From assembly GCA_027924585.1 (NCBI GenBank), contig BSBM01000917.1:10531501-10595500 (forward strand): a stretch of 64,000 bases of DNA, given 5' to 3'. Below the pieces are notes generated by a model that was not told the origin of the DNA, did no database searches, and was given only the letters and a program-made list of their open reading frames with translations. Every line of letters starts with the position of its first letter. The first letter of the stretch is position 1. Origin of the DNA: Larix kaempferi. Lineage: Eukaryota > Streptophyta > Pinopsida > Pinales > Pinaceae. The translations under genes and the position numbers were made by a program. This document shows, one piece after another, positions 63,801 through 64,000 of this stretch.

Positions 63801-64000
63801 TTAAAAAACGGGGGCAATTAGCTTTTCTTATTTTCAAACGCATGCACAAACTATAGAAAGTCGTTATGACGTATAATGTGCATACTTTGTTGATTCGATT
63901 TATGAAATAAAACACATTTTCTAAAAACTCGTGTTTTTGAAGAAATCATGTAAACCTTCTAGAAGCTGTGATTTTAAAAAACGGGGGAAGTCAGCTTTTC
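57898..64000 (+). repeat. 48-monomer tandem duplication, copy B (partial, runs off the window)
   Basis: Follows copy A directly. Left of about 57.89 kb the sequence (TTTTTGAAGAAATCATG) matches monomers of the 55.6-kb type; right of it (CCTTTTAGAAGC then GAAAGTGGTTATG) it matches 49.6 kb. That is the expected join of an unequal crossover. Only scattered single-base differences separate copies A and B where I compared them, so the event is recent relative to monomer divergence. At least 6.1 kb is present. Confidence 0.85.
59668..61570 (+). repeat. 11-monomer higher-order repeat unit inside the second 48-mer copy
   Basis: GTAAGCGTTT at 59668 and 61571 and CTGAACGAATGCG at 58643 and 60546, both 1903 bp apart. 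This is the image of 51365-53267 at an 8303-bp offset. Confidence 0.82.

Larger units (their letters stand above)
22021..64000 (+). repeat. 173-bp satellite array, right block (about 243 monomers)
   Basis: Same monomer, orientation and landmarks as the left block. The phase continues exactly across the retrotransposon: the left block stops in GGAAGTAA and the right block resumes with AGTAA then GCTTTTC, so it was one array before the insertion. This block has more regular higher-order structure than the left one, with multi-monomer units recurring at exact multiples of 173 bp. The array runs off the window end, so its full size is unknown. No non-satellite DNA is visible between 22021 and 64000 apart from rearranged monomers. 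Confidence 0.97.

Overview
The window is almost entirely one plant-type satellite DNA array, interrupted once by a Ty1/copia LTR retrotransposon. About 56.5 kb (1-14506 and 22021-64000) is a head-to-tail, single-orientation array of an AT-rich monomer of about 173 bp, roughly 84 copies left of the insertion and 243 right of it. I found no host gene, tRNA, rRNA or CRISPR array. The retroelement (TGGTATCAGAGC primer-binding site, plant-like copia pol, TATAAATAG promoter) points to a land plant. Nucleosome-sized monomers, strong homogenisation and higher-order repeats suggest a centromeric or pericentromeric locus, but that is inference. I cannot name the species.

Left array (1-14506): monomers with several subfamilies. 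Blocks recur at offsets of about 25, 35 and 42 monomers (4325, 6051 and 7260 bp). A local variant that has lost the HindIII site spreads between 5.6 and 10.7 kb.

Retrotransposon (14507-22020, + strand, 7514 bp): two 606-bp LTRs (12 differences, about 2%), TG...CA ends, a 5-bp AGTAA target-site duplication, an initiator-Met-type primer-binding site and a polypurine tract. The body is badly decayed or non-autonomous. About 3 kb after the primer-binding site has no recognisable gag, protease or integrase. Reverse transcriptase survives only as pieces without its YVDD active site, while RNase H is complete and open. Between the pol stop and the polypurine tract lie about 1.9 kb of four successive tandem arrays, one of them made of short hairpin-like modules whose two arms change together.

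Right array (22021-64000): same monomer, with stronger higher-order organisation. There is an 11-monomer unit (1903 bp), a 22-monomer offset (3806 bp), a 10-monomer offset (1730 bp), a 5-monomer duplication (865 bp) and a large 48-monomer tandem duplication (8303 bp) whose head-to-tail junction is visible near 57.9 kb. One truncated monomer with micro-duplications at 33.8 kb marks a rearrangement junction.

The many 60-100 aa open frames on the minus strand are by-products of the satellite. The only convincing protein-coding remnant is the retroelement pol fragment at 18.2-19.5 kb.
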